NCBI GenBank assembly: GCA_031403315.1
Contig: JANNTD010000069.1
Span: 1-21,014 of the forward strand
From: DASYDU01 sp031403315
GTDB lineage: Bacteria > Planctomycetota > Planctomycetia > Pirellulales > Lacipirellulaceae
Length of the DNA stretch: 21,014 bases
Direction of reading: 5' to 3'
The notes beneath the pieces were generated by a model that saw nothing but the letters and a program-made list of their open reading frames with translations, ran no database searches and was not told the DNA's origin. Shown here piece after piece: positions 7,950 through 16,617 of the stretch. The first letter of the stretch is position 1; every line of letters starts with the position of its first letter. Made by a program: the position numbers and the translations under genes.

Positions 7950-9398
7950 TTATGAATTCACTGCTTCCTGTTGAATTTCTTTGGCACCGGCAGCCATTTT
8001 TGCCCGCGACATCATCGACTCGGCGGTGTCGTCGGCGTGAAATTCGGCGATGCCGTGGCTCATGCTAAATCGCACTTTCTCACTGTGCAGCCGGGCATCG
8101 CAATTGGCGGCCGACATCTGCAGGCGCTTGGCGATCTGGTTGGCCTCGGAGCGGGTGCTTCCGGGCAATAGCACGGCAAATTCGCCGTCGTCGAGCCGGG
8201 CCAGGAGATCGATTTGTCGCAGCGCCAATTGCGTGAACGACGTGACCGCATCGAGTGTCGTGCGTGCGGCCGATTCGCCGTGAGCTTGACAAAGTGCCCC
8301 GTAGTTTTCGATCCGCAAGTGAATGATCGACAAGGGGATGCCAAACCGCTGACTCTCCGGGACTCGGCGAGTGAGCGCTTCCAAAAAGGCGTTCCGATCG
8401 GCGAGCGAATCGACCAGCGGCCCGGAGCCCGCAGCGTGGGCGGCCGAAGTCGACGCGGTTACCAGCGGCAAGCATTCGCTGCCATCGTGCCAAAAACCAC
8501 AGTTGCGGCCCGCTTCTTTGGCTTTGTAGAGAGCTTCGTCGGCCCGACGAATCAGTTTCATCACGTCGTCGCCGGCGCCGATCCGCGCGACGCCGATGCT
8601 GCACGTCGCCGACAGCGATTCGTTTTCAAACGGGATCACAGCCGATTCGAGCGCCTTGCGAATCCGCTCGGCGGCAACGCGCGCTTCCTGAGCGGTAGTA
8701 TCCGGCAGGATGACGACGAATTCGTCGCCACCGTAGCGGCAACGGAAATCCATCTGCCGTGAGTTCGTCGCAATGACGGTGCCGATGTGGCGGAGAACGG
8801 CGTCGCCCGCCGGATGGCCGTTTGAATCGTTGATTTGCTTGAAGTGGTCGACATCGAGAATCAAGAGCGTGAATGGCGTGCGACGGCGTTGCCACTCGGC
8901 GAAGCGCCGCTGCACTTCGTCGTCGAACGCGCGACGATTGGCCAGGCCAGTCAGCGAGTCGGTGCGAACCTCGGTGCCGTAGCTGCGCAGTTCGACCGCC
9001 TGGTCGCCGATTTGTTTCTCGAGCCGCGTCAGCCGCTGCTGCAATTCGGTGTTGGCGTAGGTCATTTGTCCAATCGCCAGGAGCACCGTGTCGGTCGATA
9101 GCGTCGCAGGCTCTCCGGCCATCGCCTTGAGATCGGAATTAAAAGCTTCGACCTTGTTACCGTGGTCGCCGACGTGGCTAACCACGTTCTTGGCGAGGTC
9201 GTGGATCCGCGCGGAGGCCATCATCATGCGTTCGATGGAGCGCGCCGCTTCGGGACTTTGAGCCCGCGACTCCGCGGAGCCGGCCACGCCCGATCGAAAG
9301 AACCAAGCGCCGACGGCACATCCGACCGCGAAGGTCACGACCGAGAGAAGCATGCTGATAACCAGCAAGGTGCCGACCGATGAAAATACGGCGAACAT
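7950..9398 (-). CDS. Membrane-anchored diguanylate cyclase with tandem GGDEF / degenerate GGDEF domains
   Basis: 482 residues from ATG 9396-9398 (a GTG one codon upstream is equally served by AGG at about 8 nt). Residues about 5-35 form one membrane helix. A helical linker leads to a first GGDEF domain (about 150-310) with the Mg-site LILDVDHFKQIND, the signature RYGGDEF (GGDEF at 223-227), and an RQMD inhibitory I-site exactly five residues before it. This half should make c-di-GMP and be product-inhibited. A second domain (about 325-475) aligns by eye to the same fold, but its signature is RLDDGEF (403-407) and the metal-binding Asp region reads IIHLRIENY, so it is probably catalytically dead and regulatory. 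No sensor domain is seen. It lies 140 nt upstream of the efflux adaptor on the same strand, so co-transcription is possible. Confidence 0.92.
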   Translation of the reverse strand: MFAVFSSVGTLLVISMLLSVVTFAVGCAVGAWFFRSGVAGSAESRAQSPEAARSIERMMMASARIHDLAKNVVSHVGDHGNKVEAFNSDLKAMAGEPATLSTDTVLLAIGQMTYANTELQQRLTRLEKQIGDQAVELRSYGTEVRTDSLTGLANRRAFDDEVQRRFAEWQRRRTPFTLLILDVDHFKQINDSNGHPAGDAVLRHIGTVIATNSRQMDFRCRYGGDEFVVILPDTTAQEARVAAERIRKALESAVIPFENESLSATCSIGVARIGAGDDVMKLIRRADEALYKAKEAGRNCGFWHDGSECLPLVTASTSAAHAAGSGPLVDSLADRNAFLEALTRRVPESQRFGIPLSIIHLRIENYGALCQAHGESAARTTLDAVTSFTQLALRQIDLLARLDDGEFAVLLPGSTRSEANQIAKRLQMSAANCDARLHSEKVRFSMSHGIAEFHADDTAESMMSRAKMAAGAKEIQQEAVNS

Positions 9399-9790
9399 CA
9401 CGCATACCTAGTGGTTTGGGGGAGACAGACCGAACGAAATCCCATCGGTGTGACGACAGCCACCTGGACCGACGGCCTCGTCCAAGGGCAATCTCACACA
9501 ATCGTGTCGCGCAACGCGGCAGGGAACTGTAGGTTGTGCCACAATGGGATCAAAGGGCGGGGGCCTCATTTGTTGGCTGGCTTCGGCGAAACCCGCTCCT
9601 GGGCCTGAGCCGTGCGACCGCACAGAGCGTGCAGCCGTTGTTCGTGTTGCGGCTCGTCACCTCCGGCGGGTCGGCCCATGCGGTGCGACCGTCATCATCG
9701 GAATTTGGCATATGGATTTGAGCGATTTCGACGTCCAGCGAGTTATCTCGCCTCCCGGTCGACGAACATCGACAAGTCCTGCCTCGGCGA

Positions 9791-9820
9791 TTGACAACAC
9801 CGGCTGGGCGCGATTAATGT
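9791..9820 (+). promoter_or_regulatory. Candidate sigma70-type promoter of the LacI-family gene
   Basis: A perfect -35 TTGACA (9791-9796) is followed after 18 nt by TAATGT (9815-9820), which keeps the key T1, A2 and T6 of a -10 box. Transcription would begin near 9827, leaving a leader of about 57 nt before ATG 9884. The call rests on consensus match only; sigma preference in this organism is unknown. Confidence 0.4.
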
Positions 9821-9841
9821 GCATGGATGCGCTGTCACATT
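9816..9841. promoter_or_regulatory. Candidate autoregulatory operator before the LacI-type gene
   Basis: AATGTG (9816-9821) and CACATT (9836-9841) form a perfect 6-bp inverted repeat with a 14-nt spacer. Inside it, TGGATGCGCTGTCA (9824-9837) matches 9 of the 11 informative positions of the LacI-family cre-type consensus TGWAANCGNTNWCA. It overlaps the -10/start region of the candidate promoter, the usual place for autorepression. Confidence 0.35.
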
Positions 9842-9883
9842 GGCGGCCGGCTCCCGCTGGGGCTGCGCTCGTCGGGAGTCGGT

Positions 9884-10903
9884 ATGCCTGCTTCGATTGA
9901 AGATGTCGCCAAGAGGGCTAAAGTGTCGATCAGCACCGTATCGCGGGTCATCAATCGCCGCGAGTTGGTGAACGTGAAGACCCGCGAGCGCGTGGAAGAA
10001 GCGATCCGCGAGCTGCACTACCGGCCCAACGCCTTCGCCCGCGGCTTGATGCTTCGCAAGAGCGGCATCGTCGGGCTGGTGCTACCCGACCTACACGGCG
10101 AATTCTATTCCGAGATCATTCGCGGCGCGAATCTGCAGGCCCGCGAGATGGGGACCAATTTGTTGCTCTCGTCAGCGCTGCCAAGCGACGATGCGCAACG
10201 CTGGCTGGCGGCGCTCGGACAGCGGGCGCTGTTGGATGGTCTGGCGGTGATGGTCTCCGACACGATGGCCTCGGGCATCGGCCCGGCGCTGGCGGAGCTG
10301 GGGCTACCGATCGTCGTCTTGGACGGCGAGATCGACGGCGTCGAGCACGACACGGTGGTCATCGACCAGCGGCAGGGAGCGCAGGCGATGATGCGGCATC
10401 TCTTGGAAGATTGCCACAAGCAGCGGATCATCTTCGTCGGCGGCCTGAAAACGAACATCGACACTCAGGCCCGTTACAAGGCCTACTGCGACACGCTCAA
10501 GAAAGCGGATCTTCAAGTCGAGAAGGACGACGTCTTCTATCTGGACTACACCCACGAGTCGGCCTACCGGCTAGCAGTGAGCAAAGTTCGCGATTGGGCC
10601 GGGGCGGATTCGTGCGTGTTCGCGGCGAACGACGAAATGGCGGCGGGGATTATTGCCGGCGCAATTGCCCGGGACATCAATGTGCCGGAAGAGTTGGCCG
10701 TGGTCGGCTTCGACGACACGCGAATGGCCCGCATGACCAAGCCGATGTTGACGACGGTGCGGGTGCCGATGTCGAACATGGGGGCGACGGCCATCGAATT
10801 GCTATGCCAGCGGATTGCCGAACCGGAGCGCGCGGCCAAAACCGTATCCCTGCCGGCGGAGCTGGTCGTCCGCGATTCGAGCGGTTGCGTGCAACGTAGC
10901 TGA
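9884..10903 (+). CDS. LacI/GalR-family transcriptional regulator
   Basis: 339 residues. ATG 9884 is chosen because GGAG (9875-9878) lies 5 nt upstream and the LacI helix-turn-helix then starts at once; an upstream in-frame start at 9827 would add 19 residues of non-conserved sequence. Residues 4-23 (IEDVAKRAKVSISTVSRVIN) are the DNA-binding helix-turn-helix, followed by the hinge-helix region YRPNAFARGLML. The rest is a periplasmic-binding-protein-like sensor (GIVGLVLPDLHGEFYSEIIR to VVGFDDTRMARMTKPMLTTV). Such proteins bind a sugar or its phosphate and release an operator. The gene converges on the GPH symporter with 22 nt between stops and lies beside the glycosidase operon, so it most likely controls this locus in response to a glucan-derived oligosaccharide. 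Confidence 0.92.
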   Translation: MPASIEDVAKRAKVSISTVSRVINRRELVNVKTRERVEEAIRELHYRPNAFARGLMLRKSGIVGLVLPDLHGEFYSEIIRGANLQAREMGTNLLLSSALPSDDAQRWLAALGQRALLDGLAVMVSDTMASGIGPALAELGLPIVVLDGEIDGVEHDTVVIDQRQGAQAMMRHLLEDCHKQRIIFVGGLKTNIDTQARYKAYCDTLKKADLQVEKDDVFYLDYTHESAYRLAVSKVRDWAGADSCVFAANDEMAAGIIAGAIARDINVPEELAVVGFDDTRMARMTKPMLTTVRVPMSNMGATAIELLCQRIAEPERAAKTVSLPAELVVRDSSGCVQRS

Positions 10904-10925
10904 AACGTCGCCGGATTCGCATTTC

Positions 10926-12713
10926 TCAGTTCGCCAGTCCTGCGCGTCGCTGCTTTAATTCTTCTTTGATTTCATAGCAGCGCGCCTCGGTGAGCGGATA
11001 CCGCAGCGTGAGCAGGATCGAAACGATGCTCAGCGCGAGCGGCAGGCCGATTTCCACTAGTCGTAAGCGGAACAGGGTTCGTGGAGCCTGCTGCTTCAGG
11101 AAAGTCGTTTGCTGCAGCAGTTCGTCGGCTGCGCGAATCACGTCCGCCGGCGTCGTCACGAGGCTAGCGCTTTTTGATTGCAGCGCGGCGGCTTCTGAGC
11201 TCATTGAGTCGAGACGCTCGATGAGTGGACGGATATGTTCCGCCTGATCGGGATGTTCCTCAATGCGCGCGTTGAAGTGACCCCGCAATTTCTCCGCGCT
11301 GGCGATCATGCGCTCAATCTGATTGACGAATTTGGCGACCCGAGCTTCCGCTTCCATCTCTTGAGACAGCCACGATTCGGCCTCGGCTCTCATGACCGCG
11401 ATATTTCCACCCAAAGCGTCAACCGAGACGTTTTGCTGCTCATCAAAAGACGTGAAGACCAGCAGCGCTCCCGTGACAAAACTGGCAAAGGCGGTCCCCA
11501 TCTTGATGAACCACCAGAAGACGGAGTAGTAAGTGCCTTCGGAACGGCTACCCGTGTGCAGCTCGTCTTCGTCGCAAACATCTCCGACCATTGAGGCGCC
11601 CAACGTGAAAAACATCAACATTCCCGTCGAGAGCAGCGCGGTCGGAATGAGGACGAGGTAGGGTTGTGCCGGGTCGTAGCAAACGATTTTTGCCAGTTGC
11701 GCGGCGCACATCAGCACGATCGCGATCAGGAGCGTCATTTTCTTGCCGAGCCGCTTGCTGAGCCAATTGAGTGGAAAGACGGCGACCAGGCCGGTGACCG
11801 CCCACACGGTTCCGGCGATACCCAACAGGCCGCTGGCGGCAACGGCATCTCCACCATACAGGTAGAAAATCGTGATGTAATAGTTGAAGAGGCTGACGAA
11901 ATTGAAACCCATCGCCAGTGTGAAGATAATCACCACCAGGCTGAGAAACGTCTTGTTGCTGATGGTCGTGCGCATGTCGTTCCAGAAGTCGGGCTTCTTC
12001 CGCGCTTCCGCCGCGACGAGACCTGGCTCTTTGAGAACGGCGAACCACCAGTAGGACATGGGGATCAATGCGGCCGCGACGAACATCGAGACGTAGCGCA
12101 TGCCGTCGGTCAAGTCGCCGTTGCCCCGAAAAAACTCCAGCCCGGAGAGAAAGATCAGCCAAGGCGTGCCCATCGCAAACAGATTGCCGAGAAAGCTCTT
12201 GGCGCTAAACAGGCGGGTCCGTTCGTGGTAGTCGTCCGACATCTCCATGCCGAGTGCGCCGTGCGGAATTTCAAAGACATTGCAGGCCGTGAAAAAGACG
12301 AGCAGACCCACCAAAATGTACAGGAGCCGAAACCAGTTGTAGGCAGTGTCGCTGGCGAAGATCTCCCGGATCCATTCGCCGCGAGGGATCCACCACATGG
12401 CGACAAAACTCAGCGCGACGGCCATGCCGCCGACGAGGAGGTAAGGGCGTCGCCGCCCCCAGCGGGTCCGCGAATTGTCGGTGAGGTGCCCGATGATTGG
12501 GTCCGAAAATGCGTCCCAGAGCCGGGGGACGATCATGATCGTTCCCAGCCAGAAGGCGCTCAGCCCGAGCGAAATGTTCCCGAGCAAGCCCATCAGTTGC
12601 CCGGCAATGTTGAATAGCGCAATGGGGATCAGGCCGCCCATGCCGTAGGCGATGAGCTGGTTCCAGGGGACCCGATCTTCCGCCGCGGTCGTGTGCCGCT
12701 GGGGTGTCGACAT
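10926..12713 (-). CDS. GPH-family sugar:cation symporter (MFS_2) with a C-terminal helical insertion
   Basis: 595 residues; GAGG lies about 10 nt before ATG 12711-12713. The first half has the GPH signature: a loop with RLWDAFSDPIIGHLTDNSRT, then RWGRRRPYLLVGG, and aromatic TM segments, then VFEIPHGALGMEMSDDYHER. GPH proteins import glycosides, pentosides or hexuronides with H+ or Na+; relatives include the melibiose carrier MelB. The usual length is 450-500. The surplus lies at about 420-545, between TM11 (ASFVTGALLVFTSF) and TM12 (LPLALSIVSILLTLRYPL): a charged, heptad-like helical stretch (VAKFVNQIERMIASAEKLRG, RPLIERLDSMSSEAAALQSK). The gene diverges from the GH94 operon across a shared 366-bp regulatory region. 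Oligoglucoside import is inferred from context. Confidence 0.88.
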   Translation of the reverse strand: MSTPQRHTTAAEDRVPWNQLIAYGMGGLIPIALFNIAGQLMGLLGNISLGLSAFWLGTIMIVPRLWDAFSDPIIGHLTDNSRTRWGRRRPYLLVGGMAVALSFVAMWWIPRGEWIREIFASDTAYNWFRLLYILVGLLVFFTACNVFEIPHGALGMEMSDDYHERTRLFSAKSFLGNLFAMGTPWLIFLSGLEFFRGNGDLTDGMRYVSMFVAAALIPMSYWWFAVLKEPGLVAAEARKKPDFWNDMRTTISNKTFLSLVVIIFTLAMGFNFVSLFNYYITIFYLYGGDAVAASGLLGIAGTVWAVTGLVAVFPLNWLSKRLGKKMTLLIAIVLMCAAQLAKIVCYDPAQPYLVLIPTALLSTGMLMFFTLGASMVGDVCDEDELHTGSRSEGTYYSVFWWFIKMGTAFASFVTGALLVFTSFDEQQNVSVDALGGNIAVMRAEAESWLSQEMEAEARVAKFVNQIERMIASAEKLRGHFNARIEEHPDQAEHIRPLIERLDSMSSEAAALQSKSASLVTTPADVIRAADELLQQTTFLKQQAPRTLFRLRLVEIGLPLALSIVSILLTLRYPLTEARCYEIKEELKQRRAGLAN

Positions 12714-12748
12714 AGGTAATCAGTCCTCGGCGATCGGACTATATTCGG

Positions 12749-12762
12749 TGAAACCGCTGGGA
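12749..12762. promoter_or_regulatory. Weaker cre-like operator candidate upstream of the symporter
   Basis: TGAAACCGCTGGGA matches 9 of the 11 informative positions of TGWAANCGNTNWCA, but its core is not a true palindrome. It lies 36 nt before the symporter ATG, a plausible position for a LacI-type site. By itself this match could be chance. Confidence 0.25.
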
Positions 12763-13014
12763 AATAGTAGTGGGAAACCGTGAATCCCGATTGCCAAGGT
12801 ATCTAATCTACCTGTTTGCCGTGGGCGTTCATCGTTCCGTCGCGACGTGGACGCGCTCTGGATCAATGCCTGCAATCGAGGCGGTGTCGACCTTGATTTC
12901 GAGTTCTGGCGGCGTGTCTCCATCGCCGGGTTCGTAACCGCCGGCCGCAAACCAGCAGAATTTTGCCGCCAAGGTCTCCCCTTTTCGGTAGCCTTAGACT
13001 ACACTAAAACCGGC

Positions 13015-13034
13015 GACTGAAAGCGCTTGCTGTC
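13015..13034. promoter_or_regulatory. LacI-family operator candidate upstream of the GH94 operon
   Basis: The core AAGCGCTT (13021-13028) is a perfect 8-bp palindrome with the central CG typical of LacI/GalR operators. The flanks continue the symmetry (GAC at 13015-13017 against GTC at 13032-13034, plus a G/C pair), with two mismatched positions. Read as TGAAAGCGCTTGCT it fits 9 of 11 informative positions of the cre consensus. It sits 45 nt before the GH94 start and just downstream of a possible -10 box, so it would act as a block to initiation or early elongation. The linked LacI protein is the natural ligand. Confidence 0.55.
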
Positions 13035-13079
13035 CGGGTTTTTTAACTTTTCTTGCTCCCCAGGCGGGTCACCGAGTCC

Positions 13080-16000
13080 ATGGAACGCGTGCAACTGGAG
13101 AATCGCTCAGCCGGCCGAGTCCGCCCGACGAGCGATCCGATCCTCGGCCTCTCCTCGCAAGAGGTGCGGCTTACCAATGGCCATTACAGCGTGTCGCTCA
13201 CGGCCGTGGGCGGCGGCGTTTCAGAATGTCGCGGGTTCGACGTGTCGCGTTGGACGGCGGACACGACCTGCGACAGCGACGGCTTTCACATTTATCTACG
13301 CGACTTGGACGACGGATTCTTCTGGTCAGCCGCTTATCAGCCGACGCGCGTCATGCCGGACGCCTACGAATTCCAATTCACCCGTTCGGCGGCCGAGATC
13401 ATGCGGTCTGACCGCGATATCGAATGTCGACTCGCCGTCTGCGTTGCTCCGGAGCAAGATTTTGAGTTGCGTCGCTGTCGGCTCGTGAATCGCGGCAATC
13501 GACCGCGTCGAATCGAGCTCACAAGCTATGTCGAGTTCGTGCTGGCCAGCCGCGAGGCCGACGCCAATCACCCGGCGTTTTCGAAGCTGTTTATCGAGAC
13601 GGAGTTCCGGCCGCGCGAGAGAGCGATTATGGCCCGGCGGCGGCCGCGCAGCTCCGACGAACCGGAACGGTTTGGCTTCCACCGCTTGCTCGCGGATGGC
13701 ATCGCCGCGAGTGGTGACGTGCAATTCGAGACGAATCGCAAGCGGTTCATCGGCCGCGGCCGCAGCACTGCGCGTCCGCAATCGCTCGATCCGGGGGCCC
13801 AACTGACCGGCGACGAGGGCCCGGTGCTCGATCCGATCGGCAGCTTGCGAACGGTGATCTCGCTGGCGCCTGGTGAGACGCGCGAGGTCGTTTTCATGTT
13901 GGGTGCCGCTCAAGGTCGGGAAGCGATTGAGGCGTTGGTCGCGGAAGTCGACGATTTGGATGGGGCGAGGGAGATCTTTGCCGCGCTGGAAGAAACCCAT
14001 GCGAACGGCAACGGCAACTCGTCGCGTTGGATTGCCCACCCCCCGCACGATCGCCTCGAATCGCGGCTGCGGGAAGCGGAATCGCGCCGCGTTTATCTGC
14101 CGGCGTCGGAAGTCGTGACCGAAATGGAGCGCTCGCCACATCACGAACGAGAAACGCTGCACTTCGAGAATTCCTACGGCGGCTTCTCGGCCGACGGCCG
14201 CGAGTACGTGATCCGGCTCGAGCCCGACAAGCAGGGCCAACTGCGATTGCCGCCGCAGCCGTGGGTCAATGTCATAGCCAACGAGCGGGCCGGGTGCCTG
14301 GTCACGGAGCGCGGGGCGGGTTACATGTGGGCCGGCAACAGTCGGCACAATCGGCTCACGGCCTGGCACAACGACCCGGTGTGCGACCCACACGCCGAAG
14401 CGCTCTGGATTCGCGACGAAGAGGCGGATGTGTTTTGGTCGCCGCTGTCGGGACCGACGCCGGCCGAGGCTCCCTACGAGGTGCGTCACGGCTTTGGTTA
14501 CACTACATTCCGCCACGAAAGCCTCGGCCTGGCCCAGGAAACGACGGTGTTCATGGCACCGGTCGACCCGGTAAAGCTGGTGCGGCTGCGGATCGAAAAC
14601 ACAGGCCTGGAGACGCGCCGGTTGACGGTGTTTTCTTACCAGCGCTGGGCACTTGGCACACTCGCGGGTGAATCGAACGCGGTCGCCACCGAATTTGACG
14701 AATCCCTGGCGGCGATTTTGGTTCGGAACCCGCAGCGCGATATCTATCGAGACGCGATCGCTTTCTCAACGATTATCGCGGAACGCACTGCCGCGACCGA
14801 CATCTCGCATTCGGGGGACCGTGCAGCATTTATCGGCCGGCTGGGCGACGTGGCAGCTCCGATCGCCGTGACCGAAGGCGAACGGCTCGACCAGCGCACT
14901 GGCGGTGGACTCGATCCGTGTGCCGCCTGGCAGGTGCCGATCGAGATTCCGCCCGGCGAAAAATTGGAAATCACGCTAGTGCTCGGCGAAGCGGCGGACC
15001 GCGAATCGGCCGCTGAGCTTGTGAGCAAATATCGCACGGCAGGTCAGGTGGGGCAGGCATTCGAGGAGGTCGCCGGGTTTTGGCGCGAGACGCTCTCGGC
15101 CATCCAAATCGAGACTCCCGACCGCGCGATCGACCTAGTGGTCAATGGCTGGCTCGCCTACCAAAATCTGTCGTGCCGGATGTGGGGTCGATCGGCCTAC
15201 TATCAACCGGGCGGTGCGTATGGCTACCGCGACCAGTTGCAAGACTCCGCCGCCCTGGTCTTCCATCTGCCCGACGTCACGCGACAACAAATCCTCCGCC
15301 ACGCGAGCCAGCAGTTTGTCGAGGGCGACGTGCTGCATTGGTGGCACGCCGACACCGGCTTCGGCTTGCGGACGCGCTTTTCCGACGACCTCGTGTGGCT
15401 ACCGTTTGTCACTGCTTCGTACGTGGCAACGACAGGCGATGAGGAGGTGCTCGATGAGATCGCGCCGTTCATTAGCGGCCAACTTCTGAAGCCGGGCCAG
15501 GCCGAACTTGGTTTTGTCGGCGAGCCGGCCGGCAGTTCCGCGACGATCTACGAACATTGTTGCCGGGCCCTCGATCGCGCGCTCACGTCCGGGCCGCACG
15601 AATTGCCGCTGATTGGCAGCGGCGACTGGAACGACGGCATGAATCGCGTCGGCCAGCGGGGAAAGGGCGAAAGTGTGTGGCTCGGCTTTTTCCTGCACAC
15701 CGTTCTTGGCCAGATGATCCCGCTGTGCCGAGGCCGAAACGACTGCGAGCGAGCCGATCGCTACGCCGCCGAGCGTGAGCGGCTGGCCAAGGTGCTCAAT
15801 GCGGTCGGTTGGGACGGCGGCTGGTATCGCCGGGCGTTCTACGACAACGGCCAGCCGATTGGTTCCGCCAAGAGCGACGAATGCCAGATCGACGCGCTCG
15901 CGCAAGCGTGGGCCGTGCTCTCCGGAGTCGCTCCACGAGAGCGCGCCGAACTGGCGATCGCTGCCGTCGAAGAACGGCTGGTCGACGAAGCGGCGGGGCT

Positions 16001-16604
16001 GATCCGCCTGCTCGCGCCGCCGTTCGACCAAACGCCGCACGACCCGGGCTATATCAAAGGCTACGTGCCGGGCGTTCGCGAAAACGGCGGACAGTACACG
16101 CATGGCGTGCTGTTTTTCGTCCGCGCGCTGGCCGAGATGGGCCGTGGGACGCGGGCCGTGGAGCTGCTCAAGATGCTCAGCCCGGTGACCCGCAGCGCGA
16201 CCGCCGAGCAAGCGGCGATTTATCAAACGGAGCCCTATGTGGTGGCAGCGGACGTTTATTCCGAACCGCCGCACGTCGGTCGGGGCGGCTGGACCTGGTA
16301 CACCGGCTCGGCCGGCTGGATGTTCCGCGTCGCCGTCGAGTCCGTCATGGGGCTCTCGATCGAAGCCGGCCGGACGCTGGTGCTGCGGCCGGCAATCTCG
16401 TCCGCTTGGCCGAGTTGCCGATTGAATTATCGTTTGCCCGACGGCCAGACGCGCTACGAGATCACAATCGAAAATCCAACCGGCAAGGAAACGGGCGTGA
16501 CAGCGGCGACGCTCGATGGTCAACCGGCGAACGTGGTCGATGGCGCCGCGCGGATCGAGTTGCAGCAGGATGGCCATCTGCATCGCGTGGTCGTTCGTCT
16601 GTAG
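13080..16604 (+). CDS. GH94 glycoside phosphorylase, 1,2-beta-oligoglucan phosphorylase / NdvB C-terminal type
   Basis: 1174 residues from ATG 13080 (AGGCGGG about 11 nt upstream; the TTG at 13053 has no ribosome site). No signal peptide, so cytoplasmic. It has two successive supersandwich modules. The first (about 20-310) carries LTNGHYSVSLTAVGGG and FSKLFIETEF, as in the C-terminal part of cyclic beta-1,2-glucan synthases. The second (about 355-650) carries HFENSYGGFSADGREYVI. An (alpha/alpha)6 barrel (about 685-1085) and a C-terminal beta domain follow. Catalytic features are intact: the GSGDWNDGMN acid loop (D852), a phosphate-site His in GGQYTHGVLF (H1008), and WYTGSAGW (T1075). Cellobiose phosphorylases are about 800 residues; this longer two-sandwich form is that of 1,2-beta-oligoglucan phosphorylase, which releases glucose-1-phosphate. 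First gene of a tight operon. Linkage specificity is inferred from architecture. Confidence 0.88.
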   Translation: MERVQLENRSAGRVRPTSDPILGLSSQEVRLTNGHYSVSLTAVGGGVSECRGFDVSRWTADTTCDSDGFHIYLRDLDDGFFWSAAYQPTRVMPDAYEFQFTRSAAEIMRSDRDIECRLAVCVAPEQDFELRRCRLVNRGNRPRRIELTSYVEFVLASREADANHPAFSKLFIETEFRPRERAIMARRRPRSSDEPERFGFHRLLADGIAASGDVQFETNRKRFIGRGRSTARPQSLDPGAQLTGDEGPVLDPIGSLRTVISLAPGETREVVFMLGAAQGREAIEALVAEVDDLDGAREIFAALEETHANGNGNSSRWIAHPPHDRLESRLREAESRRVYLPASEVVTEMERSPHHERETLHFENSYGGFSADGREYVIRLEPDKQGQLRLPPQPWVNVIANERAGCLVTERGAGYMWAGNSRHNRLTAWHNDPVCDPHAEALWIRDEEADVFWSPLSGPTPAEAPYEVRHGFGYTTFRHESLGLAQETTVFMAPVDPVKLVRLRIENTGLETRRLTVFSYQRWALGTLAGESNAVATEFDESLAAILVRNPQRDIYRDAIAFSTIIAERTAATDISHSGDRAAFIGRLGDVAAPIAVTEGERLDQRTGGGLDPCAAWQVPIEIPPGEKLEITLVLGEAADRESAAELVSKYRTAGQVGQAFEEVAGFWRETLSAIQIETPDRAIDLVVNGWLAYQNLSCRMWGRSAYYQPGGAYGYRDQLQDSAALVFHLPDVTRQQILRHASQQFVEGDVLHWWHADTGFGLRTRFSDDLVWLPFVTASYVATTGDEEVLDEIAPFISGQLLKPGQAELGFVGEPAGSSATIYEHCCRALDRALTSGPHELPLIGSGDWNDGMNRVGQRGKGESVWLGFFLHTVLGQMIPLCRGRNDCERADRYAAERERLAKVLNAVGWDGGWYRRAFYDNGQPIGSAKSDECQIDALAQAWAVLSGVAPRERAELAIAAVEERLVDEAAGLIRLLAPPFDQTPHDPGYIKGYVPGVRENGGQYTHGVLFFVRALAEMGRGTRAVELLKMLSPVTRSATAEQAAIYQTEPYVVAADVYSEPPHVGRGGWTWYTGSAGWMFRVAVESVMGLSIEAGRTLVLRPAISSAWPSCRLNYRLPDGQTRYEITIENPTGKETGVTAATLDGQPANVVDGAARIELQQDGHLHRVVVRL

Positions 16605-16617
16605 ATGTACATCTAGT

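Larger units (their letters stand above)
9399..9883. other. Divergent intergenic region between diguanylate cyclase and LacI-type regulator
   Basis: These 485 bases must carry promoters for both flanking genes. The open frames here have shadow-like composition and no domain. I see an 11-bp odd palindrome, TTGTGCCACAA (9534-9544), and, on the right, a sigma70-like promoter with an inverted repeat (listed separately). Nothing else stands out. Confidence 0.45.
12714..13079. other. Divergent regulatory region between symporter and GH94 operon
   Basis: These 366 bases separate two divergent genes of the sugar locus and hold two cre-like operator candidates (listed separately). A TACACT at 13000-13005 could be a -10 box for the rightward operon, but I found no matching -35. 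A T-rich leader (13039-13053) follows the right operator. The short frames in the region look like chance. Confidence 0.5.

Noticed and set aside
9544..9900. Open frame of 118 residues upstream of the LacI gene
   Set aside because: Its composition is unlike the real genes, it has no ribosome site or motif, and it overlaps the LacI start and the candidate promoter.
13326..14516. Long antisense open frame (396 residues) inside GH94, and similar long frames opposite GH94 and the RND pump (15399-16583, 5399-6475, 3932-5137)
   Set aside because: They lie opposite strongly supported genes, and high GC depletes stop codons on the opposite strand. No domain, signal peptide or ribosome site is visible.
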